From CAWJEL01 sp964647255 (lineage in GTDB: Bacteria; Chloroflexota; Anaerolineae; CG2-30-64-16): a DNA stretch of 20,250 nt. The position numbers and the translations under genes are program-made. The first letter of the stretch is position 1. Every line of letters begins with the position of its first letter. The notes under the pieces were generated by a model. That model did not search any database. It had not been told where the DNA came from and worked only from the letters and a program-made list of their open reading frames with translations. Below, one piece after another: positions 6,839-15,195 of this stretch. The stretch is from positions 1-20,250 of the forward strand of contig CAZYGI010000065.1 of NCBI GenBank assembly GCA_964647255.1, written 5' to 3'.

Positions 6839-9034
6839 ATGAGTGAAGATAGCAAGTGCCCAGTGACGGGCCAGACGCATCAACCCATGACCGGCCGCGG
6901 CACATCGAATCGGGACTGGTGGCCGAACCAGTTGAAGCTCGGGATCCTCCACCAACACTCCGCCTCGTCTAACCCCATGGGCGAGGCGTTCAATTACGCC
7001 GAAGAATTCGAGAAGCTCGATCTCAATGCCGTGAAGCAGGACCTTTACGCGTTGATGACCAACTCACAGGACTGGTGGCCGGCCGATTACGGTCACTACG
7101 GTGGGCTTTTCATCCGCATGGCGTGGCACAGCGCGGGCACGTACCGCATCGCCGATGGCCGGGGCGGCGCGGGTTCCGGCAGCCAGCGCTTCGCGCCCCT
7201 CAATAGCTGGCCCGACAATGCGAATCTTGACAAGGCGCGCCGGCTGCTCTGGCCGATTAAAAAGAAATACGGCAACAAGATCTCGTGGGCCGATCTGATG
7301 ATCCTGGCCGGCAACTGCGCGTTGGAATCCATGGGCTTCAAACCCTTTGGTTTCGGCGGCGGCCGCGAGGACATCTGGGAGCCGGAAGAAGACATCTACT
7401 GGGGGAGCGAGGGCGAGTGGCTGGGCGACAAGCGTTACAGCGGCGATCGTGACCTCGAGAACCCGTTGGCTGCTGTGCAGATGGGCCTGATCTACGTCAA
7501 CCCCGAAGGGCCGAACGGCCAACCGAGCCCGCTGGCTTCCGGCCGCGACATCCGCGAGACCTTTGCGCGCATGGCGATGGACGACGAGGAGACAGTCGCG
7601 CTGGTCGCCGGCGGCCACACCTTCGGCAAGACCCACGGCGCCGGCCCTGCGTCGCATGTGGGGCCTGAGCCGGAGGGCGCGCCCCTCGAGGAGATGGGCC
7701 TCGGTTGGAAGAACAGCTTCGGCAGCGGCAAGGGTGATGATACCATCACCAGCGGCATCGAAGGTGCCTGGACGCCGAACCCGATCCAGTGGGACATGGG
7801 CTATTTCGATATGCTGTTCGGCTACGAGTGGGACCTGGTGAAGAGCCCCGCCGGCGCCTGGCAGTGGGTCCCGGTCGCTCCGGCTGAGAAGGATCTCGCG
7901 CCGGCCGCGCACGATCCGTCTAAGCGCGTGACGACCATCATGACCACGGCGGACATGGCGATGCGGATTGATCCGGCCTACCGGGCGATTGCCAAGCGCT
8001 TCCATGAGCACCCCGACCAGTTCGCCGACGCCTTCGCCCGTGCGTGGTTCAAGCTGACGCACCGCGACATGGGGCCTCGCTCCCGCTATCTCGGCCCGGA
8101 GGTCCCGGCGGAAGCGCTGATTTGGCAGGACCCCGTCCCGGCCGTTGACCATGAGCTGGTTGACGCGGCCGACATCGTCGCCCTCAAGGCCCGGATCCTG
8201 GCTTCAGGGCTGTCGGCCTCCGAGTTGGTTTACACGGCCTGGTCGTCGGCCTCCACCTTCCGCGGCTCCGACAAGCGCGGCGGCGCGAACGGCGCGCGCA
8301 TTCGTCTTGCGCCGCAACGGGACTGGGAAGTCAACCAGCCTGAGCAACTGGCGAAGGTGCTTGGCGTCCTTGCCGGCATCCAGGGCACGTTCAACGCCGC
8401 GCAGTCCGGCGGCAAGCAGGTGTCGCTGGCCGACCTGATCGTCCTGGGCGGCTGCGCGGCGGTCGAGCAGGCCGCAAAGAACGCCGGTTACGCTGTGACC
8501 GTGCCATTCACGCCGGGTCGTGCGGATGCGTTGCCCGAGCAGACCGACGTGGCGTCGTTCGCCGTGCTCGAACCGGCCGCAGATGGGTTCCGCAACTATC
8601 AAAGGGCGAAGTTCTCGGTGACAGCCGAGGAAATGCTGGTGGACCGGGCGCAACTGCTGACGCTGACCGCGCCGGAGATGACGGTGCTCGTCGGCGGCAT
8701 GCGCGCCTTGAATGCCAACTTCGGCGGGTCCCAACACGGCGTCTTCACCGAGCGGCCAGGGGCGCTCACCAACGACTTCTTTGTGAACTTGCTCGACATG
8801 CGCACAGTGTGGCACCCGACCACGGCGGACGCCGATGTGTTTGAGGGTCATGACCGCGCCACGGGCGAACTCAAGTGGACCGGCACCCGGGTTGACCTGG
8901 TTTTCGGCTCGAACTCCCAACTGCGGGCCCTGGCGGAAGTCTACGCCCAGGACGACGCACAGGCGAAATTCGTGCACGATTTCGTCGCGGCCTGGAATAA
9001 GGTCATGAACCTTGACCGTTTCGATCTCGCCTGA
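6839..9034 (+). CDS. katG: Catalase-peroxidase KatG
   Basis: A 731-residue bifunctional heme enzyme that destroys hydrogen peroxide and also has peroxidase activity, at normal family length. Numbered from ATG 6839, the distal heme pocket is Arg93-Met-Ala-Trp96-His97 in IRMAWHSAGTYR. The covalent Trp-Tyr-Met adduct typical of KatG is predicted as Trp96, Tyr219 (GLIYVNPEG) and Met245 (ARMAMDDEE). The proximal heme ligand is His260 in GGHTFGKTHGAGP, with Trp311 and Asp372 as its expected partners. The C-terminal half is the inactive duplicate peroxidase domain, from about residue 415. No signal peptide is present, so it acts in the cytoplasm. It stands alone with its own terminator at 9196-9232. 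It implies at least occasional exposure to oxygen. No adjacent peroxide regulator gene is present. Confidence 0.97.
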   Translation: MSEDSKCPVTGQTHQPMTGRGTSNRDWWPNQLKLGILHQHSASSNPMGEAFNYAEEFEKLDLNAVKQDLYALMTNSQDWWPADYGHYGGLFIRMAWHSAGTYRIADGRGGAGSGSQRFAPLNSWPDNANLDKARRLLWPIKKKYGNKISWADLMILAGNCALESMGFKPFGFGGGREDIWEPEEDIYWGSEGEWLGDKRYSGDRDLENPLAAVQMGLIYVNPEGPNGQPSPLASGRDIRETFARMAMDDEETVALVAGGHTFGKTHGAGPASHVGPEPEGAPLEEMGLGWKNSFGSGKGDDTITSGIEGAWTPNPIQWDMGYFDMLFGYEWDLVKSPAGAWQWVPVAPAEKDLAPAAHDPSKRVTTIMTTADMAMRIDPAYRAIAKRFHEHPDQFADAFARAWFKLTHRDMGPRSRYLGPEVPAEALIWQDPVPAVDHELVDAADIVALKARILASGLSASELVYTAWSSASTFRGSDKRGGANGARIRLAPQRDWEVNQPEQLAKVLGVLAGIQGTFNAAQSGGKQVSLADLIVLGGCAAVEQAAKNAGYAVTVPFTPGRADALPEQTDVASFAVLEPAADGFRNYQRAKFSVTAEEMLVDRAQLLTLTAPEMTVLVGGMRALNANFGGSQHGVFTERPGALTNDFFVNLLDMRTVWHPTTADADVFEGHDRATGELKWTGTRVDLVFGSNSQLRALAEVYAQDDAQAKFVHDFVAAWNKVMNLDRFDLA

Positions 9035-9195
9035 TCGCAGTATAAACGCCTGCAAGGGCTTCTGGCCGGGTGGCGTCGGAACAGCCTGCAGGTCTTCGCT
9101 AACCTGCAAGCGACCTTGCTGAAGAGCCACCTGCCTGCGTTTGAGGCGTGCAACTAAGCGAGACTCCAAGCAGCTAAATCGCTAAGAGCTGACCC

Positions 9196-9232
9196 AGCCG
9201 CCTGGACTGTTCGGACAGTCCAGGCGGCTTTT
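9196..9232 (+). terminator. Intrinsic terminator after katG
   Basis: AGCCGCCTGGACTGT (9196-9210) and ACAGTCCAGGCGGCT (9215-9229) form a perfect 15-base stem with a TCGG loop, and the arm runs into TTTT at 9229-9232. It sits about 160 bases after katG, in the convergent gap before the glucosidase gene. On the minus strand no T-run follows, so it mainly serves katG. Confidence 0.85.
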
Positions 9233-9287
9233 CACATCATCTGCCGGTTGTTGGCGAGTTTGACCATTTCCTGCGCGTTGAAGCTCT

Positions 9288-10991
9288 CTATAGCTCTGCA
9301 ATGACCGCCTCAAACGGCTCCAGGCGCAAGCCGTCCAGCCTGAACTCCTCAGCGCGGGGATGCGATGAGAAGCGGATCCGGCCGGCCGTCTTCCCCGGCA
9401 CATCGAATCGCAACGCGCGGCGGCTGGCTGAGTAGTTGAGCGCCACCAGCACCGTTTGCTCCGGCGTCTCGCGCAGGAAGGCCAGATAGCTGCGCGCCCG
9501 CTCGTGGAGGGGCCGATATGCGCCCGCCACCAGCGCGGGGAGCTGCCGGCGAGCCCGGATCAGGCCGCGGTAATAGGTGAGCATGGAAGCCGGGTCATCC
9601 TGCTGGTCGGCGACGTTGACGCCCTGAGCATAGTTCGGGTTGACCGGCAGCCACGGCGCCACGGTCGGCGGGCAGAAGCCGGCATTGGGTCCGGCGGACC
9701 ACTGCATCGGCGTGCGGTTCTTGTCCCGGCTCATCTTCCCGGCGCGCGCCGCGGCCGCGGCCGGATCGGCGCCCAGGTCGTCCACCTCGGCGCGGTAGTA
9801 CCAGACCGCCATCGTGTCGCGCAGCCGGCCCGGGTCGGTGATGATCAGGTCGCTCATGCCGATTTCCTCGCCGTTGTAGAGGAACGGCGTGCCGGCCAGC
9901 GTCAGCACCAGCGCCGCGTTGACCCGCGCCAGTTCGGCCGCGTGGCCCCCGTCGCCCCCGAAGGCGCTGAGCATGCGTGAGGAGTCATGGTTCCCCAGCG
10001 TGTTGCAGCCCCAGCCGCGGATCGGCAGCGCGTCCAGCCGGGCCAGGCGCACCCTTTGATTTTTACGGATGTGCGCCGGGCTCAAGCGGTCCGTGCGCAT
10101 CAGCGGGAAATTGAACACCAGGTTCAGCTCGTCGTCCCCGTTCCCCATGTACGCGATGTCGTCGTCTTCACCCACCAACATGCGGTCGCCGGGATATTCA
10201 TCCAGGATCGCCCGTAGTTCTTTCATCAGGTCGTGCAGGCCGGGGCCGCCCCACTGGTACCTGAACATGGCGCGCCAGTAGCGTTCGCATTGCGCCCGTG
10301 CTTCGGGGGTGGCCGCCGTCTCGCTGAGGTGGCGCAGCTCGGCCAGGGTCAGCGGAACGGTGTGCGGGGTCAGCGCCGGATCTTCGTAGATGGTGCCGAT
10401 GGCGTCCAGCCGGAAGCCATCCACCCCCAGGTCCAGCCAGAACCGCACCGCGTCCCACATGGCCCGCTTGACCGCGGGGTTGCGCCAGTTGAGATCGGGC
10501 TGCTGCTTCATGAAGTAATGGTAGTAGTACTGATCCCGGTCGGGCACGTAGGTCCAGGCGCTGCCGTCGAAGCACGATTGCCAGTTGTTGGGCGGCGTGT
10601 CGTGCCAGATATACCAGTCGGCCTTGGGGTTGTCGCGGCTGGCCTTCGATTCCTGGAACCACGGGTGCTCGTCGCTGGTGTGGTTCAGCACCAGGTCAAG
10701 GATCACCCGGATCCCGCGGCCGTGCGCGCCAGCCAGAAATGCGCGGAAGTCGGCCAGGGTCCCGTACTCCGGCGCGACGCCGCAGTAGTCGCTGATGTCG
10801 TAACCGCAATCCCAGTTGGGCGAGGGGAAGTGCGGCGAGAGCCAGATGGCGTCCACGCCCAGGTCGCGGAGATAGTCCAACTTGGCGATGATGCCCGGAA
10901 AGTCACCGATGCCGTCGCCGTTGCCATCGGCGAACGAGCGCGGGTAGATTTGATAGAACAGGGCGGTCTGCCACCATTTCAAGTGCGACAT
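9288..10991 (-). CDS. GH13 alpha-glucosidase / oligo-1,6-glucosidase
   Basis: A 567-residue cytoplasmic glycoside hydrolase of family GH13 that releases glucose from alpha-linked oligosaccharides. The (beta/alpha)8 barrel starts at WWQTALFYQIYPRSF. DGNGDGIGD at 22-30 is the metal-binding loop of the oligo-1,6-glucosidase group. Conserved region I is DLVLNHTS at 99-106, the nucleophile is Asp196 in GVDGFRLDAI, the acid/base is Glu275 in MLVGED, and the third acidic residue is Asp336 in GNHDSSR. GYDISDY and the C-terminal beta-sandwich (about 480-567) are also typical. No signal peptide is seen. Whether it prefers alpha-1,4 or alpha-1,6 bonds, or transfers glucose, cannot be decided by eye. AAGGAG lies just before ATG 10991 and includes the TAA stop of the MFS gene 11 bases upstream, so the two are cotranscribed. 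Confidence 0.93.
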   Translation of the reverse strand: MSHLKWWQTALFYQIYPRSFADGNGDGIGDFPGIIAKLDYLRDLGVDAIWLSPHFPSPNWDCGYDISDYCGVAPEYGTLADFRAFLAGAHGRGIRVILDLVLNHTSDEHPWFQESKASRDNPKADWYIWHDTPPNNWQSCFDGSAWTYVPDRDQYYYHYFMKQQPDLNWRNPAVKRAMWDAVRFWLDLGVDGFRLDAIGTIYEDPALTPHTVPLTLAELRHLSETAATPEARAQCERYWRAMFRYQWGGPGLHDLMKELRAILDEYPGDRMLVGEDDDIAYMGNGDDELNLVFNFPLMRTDRLSPAHIRKNQRVRLARLDALPIRGWGCNTLGNHDSSRMLSAFGGDGGHAAELARVNAALVLTLAGTPFLYNGEEIGMSDLIITDPGRLRDTMAVWYYRAEVDDLGADPAAAAARAGKMSRDKNRTPMQWSAGPNAGFCPPTVAPWLPVNPNYAQGVNVADQQDDPASMLTYYRGLIRARRQLPALVAGAYRPLHERARSYLAFLRETPEQTVLVALNYSASRRALRFDVPGKTAGRIRFSSHPRAEEFRLDGLRLEPFEAVIAEL

Positions 10992-11002
10992 AGAAGCGCT
11001 CC

Positions 11003-12313
11003 TTATGCCAGGTTCTCAGAGAGTTCAGGTGTTGAAATCAATGGGCGATTCCGTAGCCGGCGCCCCAGCGCCGTGAACCCGATGGCCGCGACGACGCCGA
11101 CCGCCAGGCCAAAGAGCCATGTCGCGGCCGGCGCCACGTGGTCGTTCAATAGGCCGCCGATGACCGGCGCGATGCCGTAGCTCACGCTCCAGGTGATGCC
11201 GTACAGCCCCATGTAGCGGCCGCGCATATCGGGCGGGGCCAGGTTCGCCACGATGGCGCTGCCCGTCGGCGCCAGCAGCAGCTCGCCGAGCGTCAGCACC
11301 ACCATGCTGGTCCAGAAACCCCAAAAGCTGTGGAAGAGGGCGACGCTCCCCGCGCCGGCCGCGTAGAACAGCGCGCCCAGTGTCAAGATCCGCCAGGCCG
11401 AATAGCGTTGGCTCCACCGCGTGACCACGTACTGGAGCAGCACGACCATGACCGCGTTTGTCGCCATGATGAAGCCGTACTGGCTCTCCGGCACGCCGAA
11501 GTTCTCCTTAACGTAGACTGCCAGCAGCATCATCAGCAGCGAGGTAGGCATCCACGTCAGCACAAAGACGCCGGTGAGCGCCACGAATGGCCGGTCGCGC
11601 AGCACCGGTCCGTAACCCGTGCTACGGGGTGTTCCGCCCTCACCGTCGCTACGAGCCGCGGCGCGGCGAAGCAAGCCCAGCCTGGCAGCGGAAGATGGCT
11701 TCGCTGCGCTCGCCATGACAGGTGGGCCTGAGGGCAGCGTTTCCCGCACGCGCAGCACGATCAGCGCGACATACAGCAGGTTCGCGACCGCCGCAGTGTA
11801 GAACGCCAGGCTGTACGACAGGCTGGCGACGAACCCCCCGATGGCCGGGCCGATGGCGATGCCCAGGTTGTTGATCATCCGCAGCAGGGCATACGCGTCG
11901 GCGCGGCGCGTGGGCGGGATCATGTCGGCGACCATCGCATCGCTGCCCACGCGGTAGAGGGGCCCGGCGAGGCCTTGCAGCAGCATCAGGATCGCCCAGA
12001 GCGGCAGCGTGGCTGCGCCGCTCATCCCCAACAGGATCATTCCGTTGGCCGCCAGGCCGACGATCATGGCAAACCGCCGGCCAAAGCGATCCACCGCCGG
12101 GCCGGCGACGGACATGGCTGCCAGCCCGGCGGCCGAGCTCAATGTGAAGAGCAAGGTGACGGTCGTCAGCGGCACCCCCAGCCGCTCGCGCACGAAGATC
12201 GTGAGGAACGGCCACACCATACCCCCGCCGATGCTGTTGATCAACTGGCCCCAGAAGAGCGTCCAGAACTGGGACGGATAATCGGCCGCAGCCGAACGCA
12301 GGCGCGTGATCAT
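11003..12313 (-). CDS. MFS transporter (DHA1-like) with repeat insertion in the central loop
   Basis: A 436-residue inner-membrane transporter with about twelve hydrophobic helices. The first begins near residue 16 (FWTLFWGQLINSIGG). Motif A, GPAVDRFGRR, is at 71-80 in the loop between helices 2 and 3, and GIAIGPAIGGF lies in helix 5. The second half ends with GRYMGLYGITWSVSYGIAP, typical of drug/proton antiporter-like members. The loop between helices 6 and 7 is enlarged: residues about 198-234 are polar, rich in Ala, Arg and Ser, and encoded by a palindromic repeat element. The frame stays open across it, so the protein may still be made. It starts 13 bases after the MurF-Alr stop with GGGAG as ribosome site, and ends 11 bases before the glucosidase start. 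Substrate unknown; a sugar is possible given the glucosidase, but the family also exports drugs. Confidence 0.9.
   Translation of the reverse strand: MITRLRSAAADYPSQFWTLFWGQLINSIGGGMVWPFLTIFVRERLGVPLTTVTLLFTLSSAAGLAAMSVAGPAVDRFGRRFAMIVGLAANGMILLGMSGAATLPLWAILMLLQGLAGPLYRVGSDAMVADMIPPTRRADAYALLRMINNLGIAIGPAIGGFVASLSYSLAFYTAAVANLLYVALIVLRVRETLPSGPPVMASAAKPSSAARLGLLRRAAARSDGEGGTPRSTGYGPVLRDRPFVALTGVFVLTWMPTSLLMMLLAVYVKENFGVPESQYGFIMATNAVMVVLLQYVVTRWSQRYSAWRILTLGALFYAAGAGSVALFHSFWGFWTSMVVLTLGELLLAPTGSAIVANLAPPDMRGRYMGLYGITWSVSYGIAPVIGGLLNDHVAPAATWLFGLAVGVVAAIGFTALGRRLRNRPLISTPELSENLA
11612..11719. repeat. Palindromic repeat element inserted in frame in the MFS gene
   Basis: About 108 bases unlike the surrounding coding sequence. 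They include the hairpin CCCGT-GCT-ACGGG (11616-11628) at one end and ATGGC (11695-11699) paired with GCCAT (11712-11716) around TTCGCTGCGCTC at the other. The ATGGCGAGCGCAGCGAAGCCAT core on the minus strand belongs to a type of dispersed element I recognise from many bacterial genomes. It encodes about 36 residues in the cytoplasmic loop and preserves the frame. The edges are approximate. Confidence 0.6.
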
Positions 12314-12326
12314 GGCGCACTCCCTG

Positions 12327-14924
12327 TCATGCGAACGTCTCGCGCGGCACGCGCGCCAGGATGGCTGACACCACCTCGTAGTTGATCGTGCCCAGTCGCG
12401 CGGCGACCTCTTCCGCGGTGATCCGGTCGTCGGCCTGGCGGCCGATCAGCACGACCTCGTCCCCCTGCCGCACGCCGGCGATGGCCGTGACGTTGATCAT
12501 GGTTTGATCCATGCATACCCGACCGACGATGGGGGCGCGGCGGCCCCGGACCAGCACCTCGCCCCAATGCTGCGGGCTGCGGCGGAATCCATCAGCGTAG
12601 CCCACGGGGATGACGGCGATGCGCTCGGTCCCGGCGGTGCGATAGGTTGCGCCGTAGCCGACTGCGCTCCCGGCCGGCAGTTCCTTCACCTGCGCCACTT
12701 GCGTCTTCCACGCCAGCGCGGGCCGGAAGTCGGCGGGGCAGCGCACCTGCGGCGACGGATCCAACCCATAGACGGCGATGCCGGTGCGGACGAGCGTGGA
12801 GCGTGAAGCGTGAAGCGTGGAGCGTGGAGCGCGTCGGCTCAGCAGCGCGGCGCTGTTTTCGGCGTGCACCAGCGGAACGTGGATGCCGGCTGCGGTCAGC
12901 TCGGCCAGCACCTGGTCGAAGGCGGCGGCCTGCTCGACGGTGTAGTCGCGCTCCCACTCGCTCGCGCCATCGGCGACCGAGAAGTGGGTGAAAATGCCCT
13001 CGATGGTCACGCCGGGCAACGCCGCTAGCGACCTGACGAAGCCGGCCGCGTCCGCGGGGAAGACGCCCAGGCGCCCCATCCCGGTGTCCACCTTGACGTG
13101 GACGCGCGCAGGCCGGTCGAGCATCAGGGCTGCCCGCGACAGGCTGTGCGCCACGTCCAGGTCGAAGACGGTCGGCGTGAGGTCGTGGCGCAGCACGTCC
13201 CGCGCCTGCCAGGCCGGGGTGTAGCCGAGGATCAAGATCGGCGCGACGATGCCGGCTTGACGTAACGCGACCCCTTCACTGAAGCAGGCCACGCCGAGCC
13301 AGGTCGCGCCGTTGAGCAGCGCGGTCTGGGCCACCTGCACCGCGCCGTGGCCGTACGCGTCGGCCTTGAGCGAGATCATCAGTCGGGCGTCGCCGGCGAT
13401 CTGCTTCAGCCGGCGGACGTTGTGGGCGATGGCGCCCAGGTCAATTTCCAGCCAGGTGGGCCGGTCGGGCGAGAGGGTGACGGTCTGCTGCCAGGCAATG
13501 TCCTGGCGCACCAGCAGCTCGGGGGCCAGGTGCGGCTCGGCCATCAGCAGCGCGACGATTTGTTCCATGCGCGTCGCCAGCGACCCCTTCACCAGCGCCA
13601 CGTCGCCGGGGCCCAGCCGTTCGAGCACGGCACGCGCGGCATCCTCAGCGGTGTAGGTGACGACCACCTGGTCGGCGGCCAACCCCGCCGGACGCGCCGC
13701 GTCCGCGATGCGCCGGGCGCGATTGCCCTTCGTGACCAGCAAATCTACGATCCCCGCGACCTTGCGGCCGATTTCGGTGTGGCCCGCGGCCTCAAAGTCG
13801 CCCAGCTCCAGCATGTCACCGAGCACCGCGATCCGATGGCGCGCGTCGAGCGCGGCCAATGTGTCGAGCGCGGCCTCGACCGCAGCCGGGCTCGCGCTGT
13901 ACGAATCATCCAGGAGCAGGCTGCCGCGGCGGCCCGGCAGCGGGTTGAGCCGGCCGGGGACGCGGGGAAGCGCGGCGAGTCGGGCGGCGATCAGATCGAG
14001 CGCCATGTCATGCGCCAGGCCTACGGCGATCGCGGCCAGCGCGGCATAGACCTGATGCCGGCCCAGCAGCGGGATGCGAATTTTCCGGCGTCCGGCCGGC
14101 GTCTCAACGGTGAAACGCACGCCCTCACGGGAGACCAGGATGTCGGTCGCACGGATGTCAGGGCAGGGCACCGCCGTCGCATCTTCGCCCGGCTCGTACG
14201 CGCCGAACGTGATGACACGAGCCGGCGTCCGGGCGGCCATCGCCAGGACGCGCGCGTCGTCGGCGTTGAGCACGGCCAACCCATCCGGGGGCAGCGCCGC
14301 AACCAATTCGCCTTTCTCCCGGGCGATGGCCTCCAGCGAGCCGAAGGTCTCCAGGTGCGCAGGCTCGACCGTCGTCACCACGGCGATGCGGGGCGGTGCG
14401 ATCTGGCAGAGCCGGGCCACCTCGCCCGTGTGATCGGCCGCCATCTCCAACACGGCCATCCGTTGTTCGGGGCGCAGCTCGCCCAGAGCGATGGGGAGAC
14501 CGTAGAGGCCGTTGTAATTGGCGCGGTTCTTGAAGATCGTCCGGCCGTCCAGCACCGCGGCAATGGCTTCCTTGGTGGTCGTCTTGCCTACGCTCCCGGT
14601 GACGCCGATGACCTCGATGCCCTGTTTCGCCAGGACGTGGCGCGCCCAATCCTGGAGCGCCTGGCGTGTGTCCGGCACGATGAGGCAGGTGACCGCGGCC
14701 CCCGCCAGGTCAACGGCGCGCTCGCAGAGCACGCCGGTCGCGCCGCCGCGGCAGGCCTCGACGATGTAGTCGTGGCCGTCGGCGCGCTCGGTCTTGACCG
14801 CGAGAAAGAGCTGTCCTGGCCGGATCAGGCGGGAGTCAAAGCAGAAGGAATCGAAGGTTGCGGCGCCGATCGGCCCGTGTAGGTGGCCGCCGGTCGCGGC
14901 GAGGAGATCAGCCAACGCGATCAT
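12327..14924 (-). CDS. murF-alr: Bifunctional MurF ligase / alanine racemase fusion
   Basis: The 865-residue fusion joins two steps of cell-wall precursor synthesis. The MurF part (about 1-465) adds D-Ala-D-Ala to UDP-MurNAc-tripeptide. It shows the P-loop GVTGSVGKTTTK at 107-118 with Lys114, ANYNGLYGLP near 135-144, EMAADHTGE at 160-168 and LDDSYSASP at 338-346. The racemase part (about 488-865) makes D-Ala from L-Ala with PLP. Its PLP lysine is Lys520 in LKADAYGHG, the opposing catalytic Tyr is Tyr757 in VGYGATYR, and VGYADGF and GRVCMDQTM follow. Such fusions are known, notably in Bacteroidota. Between ENSAALL and VRTGIAVYGL, residues about 697-711 are replaced by SRRAPRSTLHASRST, encoded by a heptamer repeat. 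It heads a three-gene minus-strand unit, has a TATACT -10 box at 14951-14956, and its ribosome site (GGTGA) is weak. Confidence 0.93.
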   Translation of the reverse strand: MIALADLLAATGGHLHGPIGAATFDSFCFDSRLIRPGQLFLAVKTERADGHDYIVEACRGGATGVLCERAVDLAGAAVTCLIVPDTRQALQDWARHVLAKQGIEVIGVTGSVGKTTTKEAIAAVLDGRTIFKNRANYNGLYGLPIALGELRPEQRMAVLEMAADHTGEVARLCQIAPPRIAVVTTVEPAHLETFGSLEAIAREKGELVAALPPDGLAVLNADDARVLAMAARTPARVITFGAYEPGEDATAVPCPDIRATDILVSREGVRFTVETPAGRRKIRIPLLGRHQVYAALAAIAVGLAHDMALDLIAARLAALPRVPGRLNPLPGRRGSLLLDDSYSASPAAVEAALDTLAALDARHRIAVLGDMLELGDFEAAGHTEIGRKVAGIVDLLVTKGNRARRIADAARPAGLAADQVVVTYTAEDAARAVLERLGPGDVALVKGSLATRMEQIVALLMAEPHLAPELLVRQDIAWQQTVTLSPDRPTWLEIDLGAIAHNVRRLKQIAGDARLMISLKADAYGHGAVQVAQTALLNGATWLGVACFSEGVALRQAGIVAPILILGYTPAWQARDVLRHDLTPTVFDLDVAHSLSRAALMLDRPARVHVKVDTGMGRLGVFPADAAGFVRSLAALPGVTIEGIFTHFSVADGASEWERDYTVEQAAAFDQVLAELTAAGIHVPLVHAENSAALLSRRAPRSTLHASRSTLVRTGIAVYGLDPSPQVRCPADFRPALAWKTQVAQVKELPAGSAVGYGATYRTAGTERIAVIPVGYADGFRRSPQHWGEVLVRGRRAPIVGRVCMDQTMINVTAIAGVRQGDEVVLIGRQADDRITAEEVAARLGTINYEVVSAILARVPRETFA
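12796..12830. repeat. Five-copy GTGRAGC heptamer tandem repeat inside the racemase domain
   Basis: Five contiguous 7-base units read GTGGAGC, GTGAAGC, GTGAAGC, GTGGAGC and GTGGAGC on the plus strand, with degenerate units on each side. On the coding strand they encode roughly residues 699-710 of the MurF-Alr protein. Because 7 is not a multiple of 3, a change in copy number would usually shift the frame. Confidence 0.85.
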
Positions 14925-14950
14925 GCGTTCACCGGGTGTTTCATAGCCTC

Positions 14951-14956
14951 AGTATA
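14951..14956 (-). promoter_or_regulatory. Likely -10 box of the murF-alr promoter
   Basis: TATACT reads on the minus strand 27 bases before the ATG, giving a short leader of about 20 bases. The best -35 is TTGCTC at 19-base spacing, which is weak. Confidence 0.5.
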
Positions 14957-15112
14957 CCTCAAGTTTGTGCGCTTCGAGCAACGCCGCATCGCCCGGGACG
15001 CCGGCTGGCCCCTGTGTTGAAGAGACGGGCGCCCAACGCCAGCAGATCACCGTCCTGGAGGAGCTGCGCCTGCACACCGATGGCAGACGCGAGGAGTCTA
15101 CCACGCTGCGGC

Positions 15113-15141
15113 GCTCCGGGGCAAGAACCGGGGGGCTTTTT
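15113..15141 (+). terminator. Terminator-like hairpin in the murF-mobA divergent region
   Basis: GCTCCGG and CCGGGGGGC can pair, with one G-U pair and a two-base bulge, around an 8-base loop, and TTTTT follows at 15137-15141. No plus-strand gene precedes it within the intergenic region. It could end a short transcript, attenuate mobA, or be a relic. The adjoining 14957-15112 stretch shows no recognisable gene. Confidence 0.45.
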
Positions 15142-15195
15142 ATGTTAGAATAGGCCGGTTACCAAGGTTTTTCTGATGAGGAAAGGCTCCCGGCG

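Noticed and set aside
7064..8152. 362-codon minus-strand open frame antisense to katG
   Set aside because: Shadow frame with Arg/His-rich composition and no domain; KatG motifs on the plus strand are unambiguous.
9035..9195. Repeated CCTGCA words after katG as a possible repeat array
   Set aside because: The copies are irregularly spaced and do not extend into longer matching units.
10233..11180. 315-codon plus-strand open frame antisense to the glucosidase gene
   Set aside because: Composition and lack of motifs mark it as a shadow of the GH13 gene.
13347..14882. 511-codon plus-strand open frame antisense to murF-alr
   Set aside because: It is a shadow of the high-GC coding strand opposite, with no recognisable domain, while the minus-strand product has clear MurF and Alr motifs.
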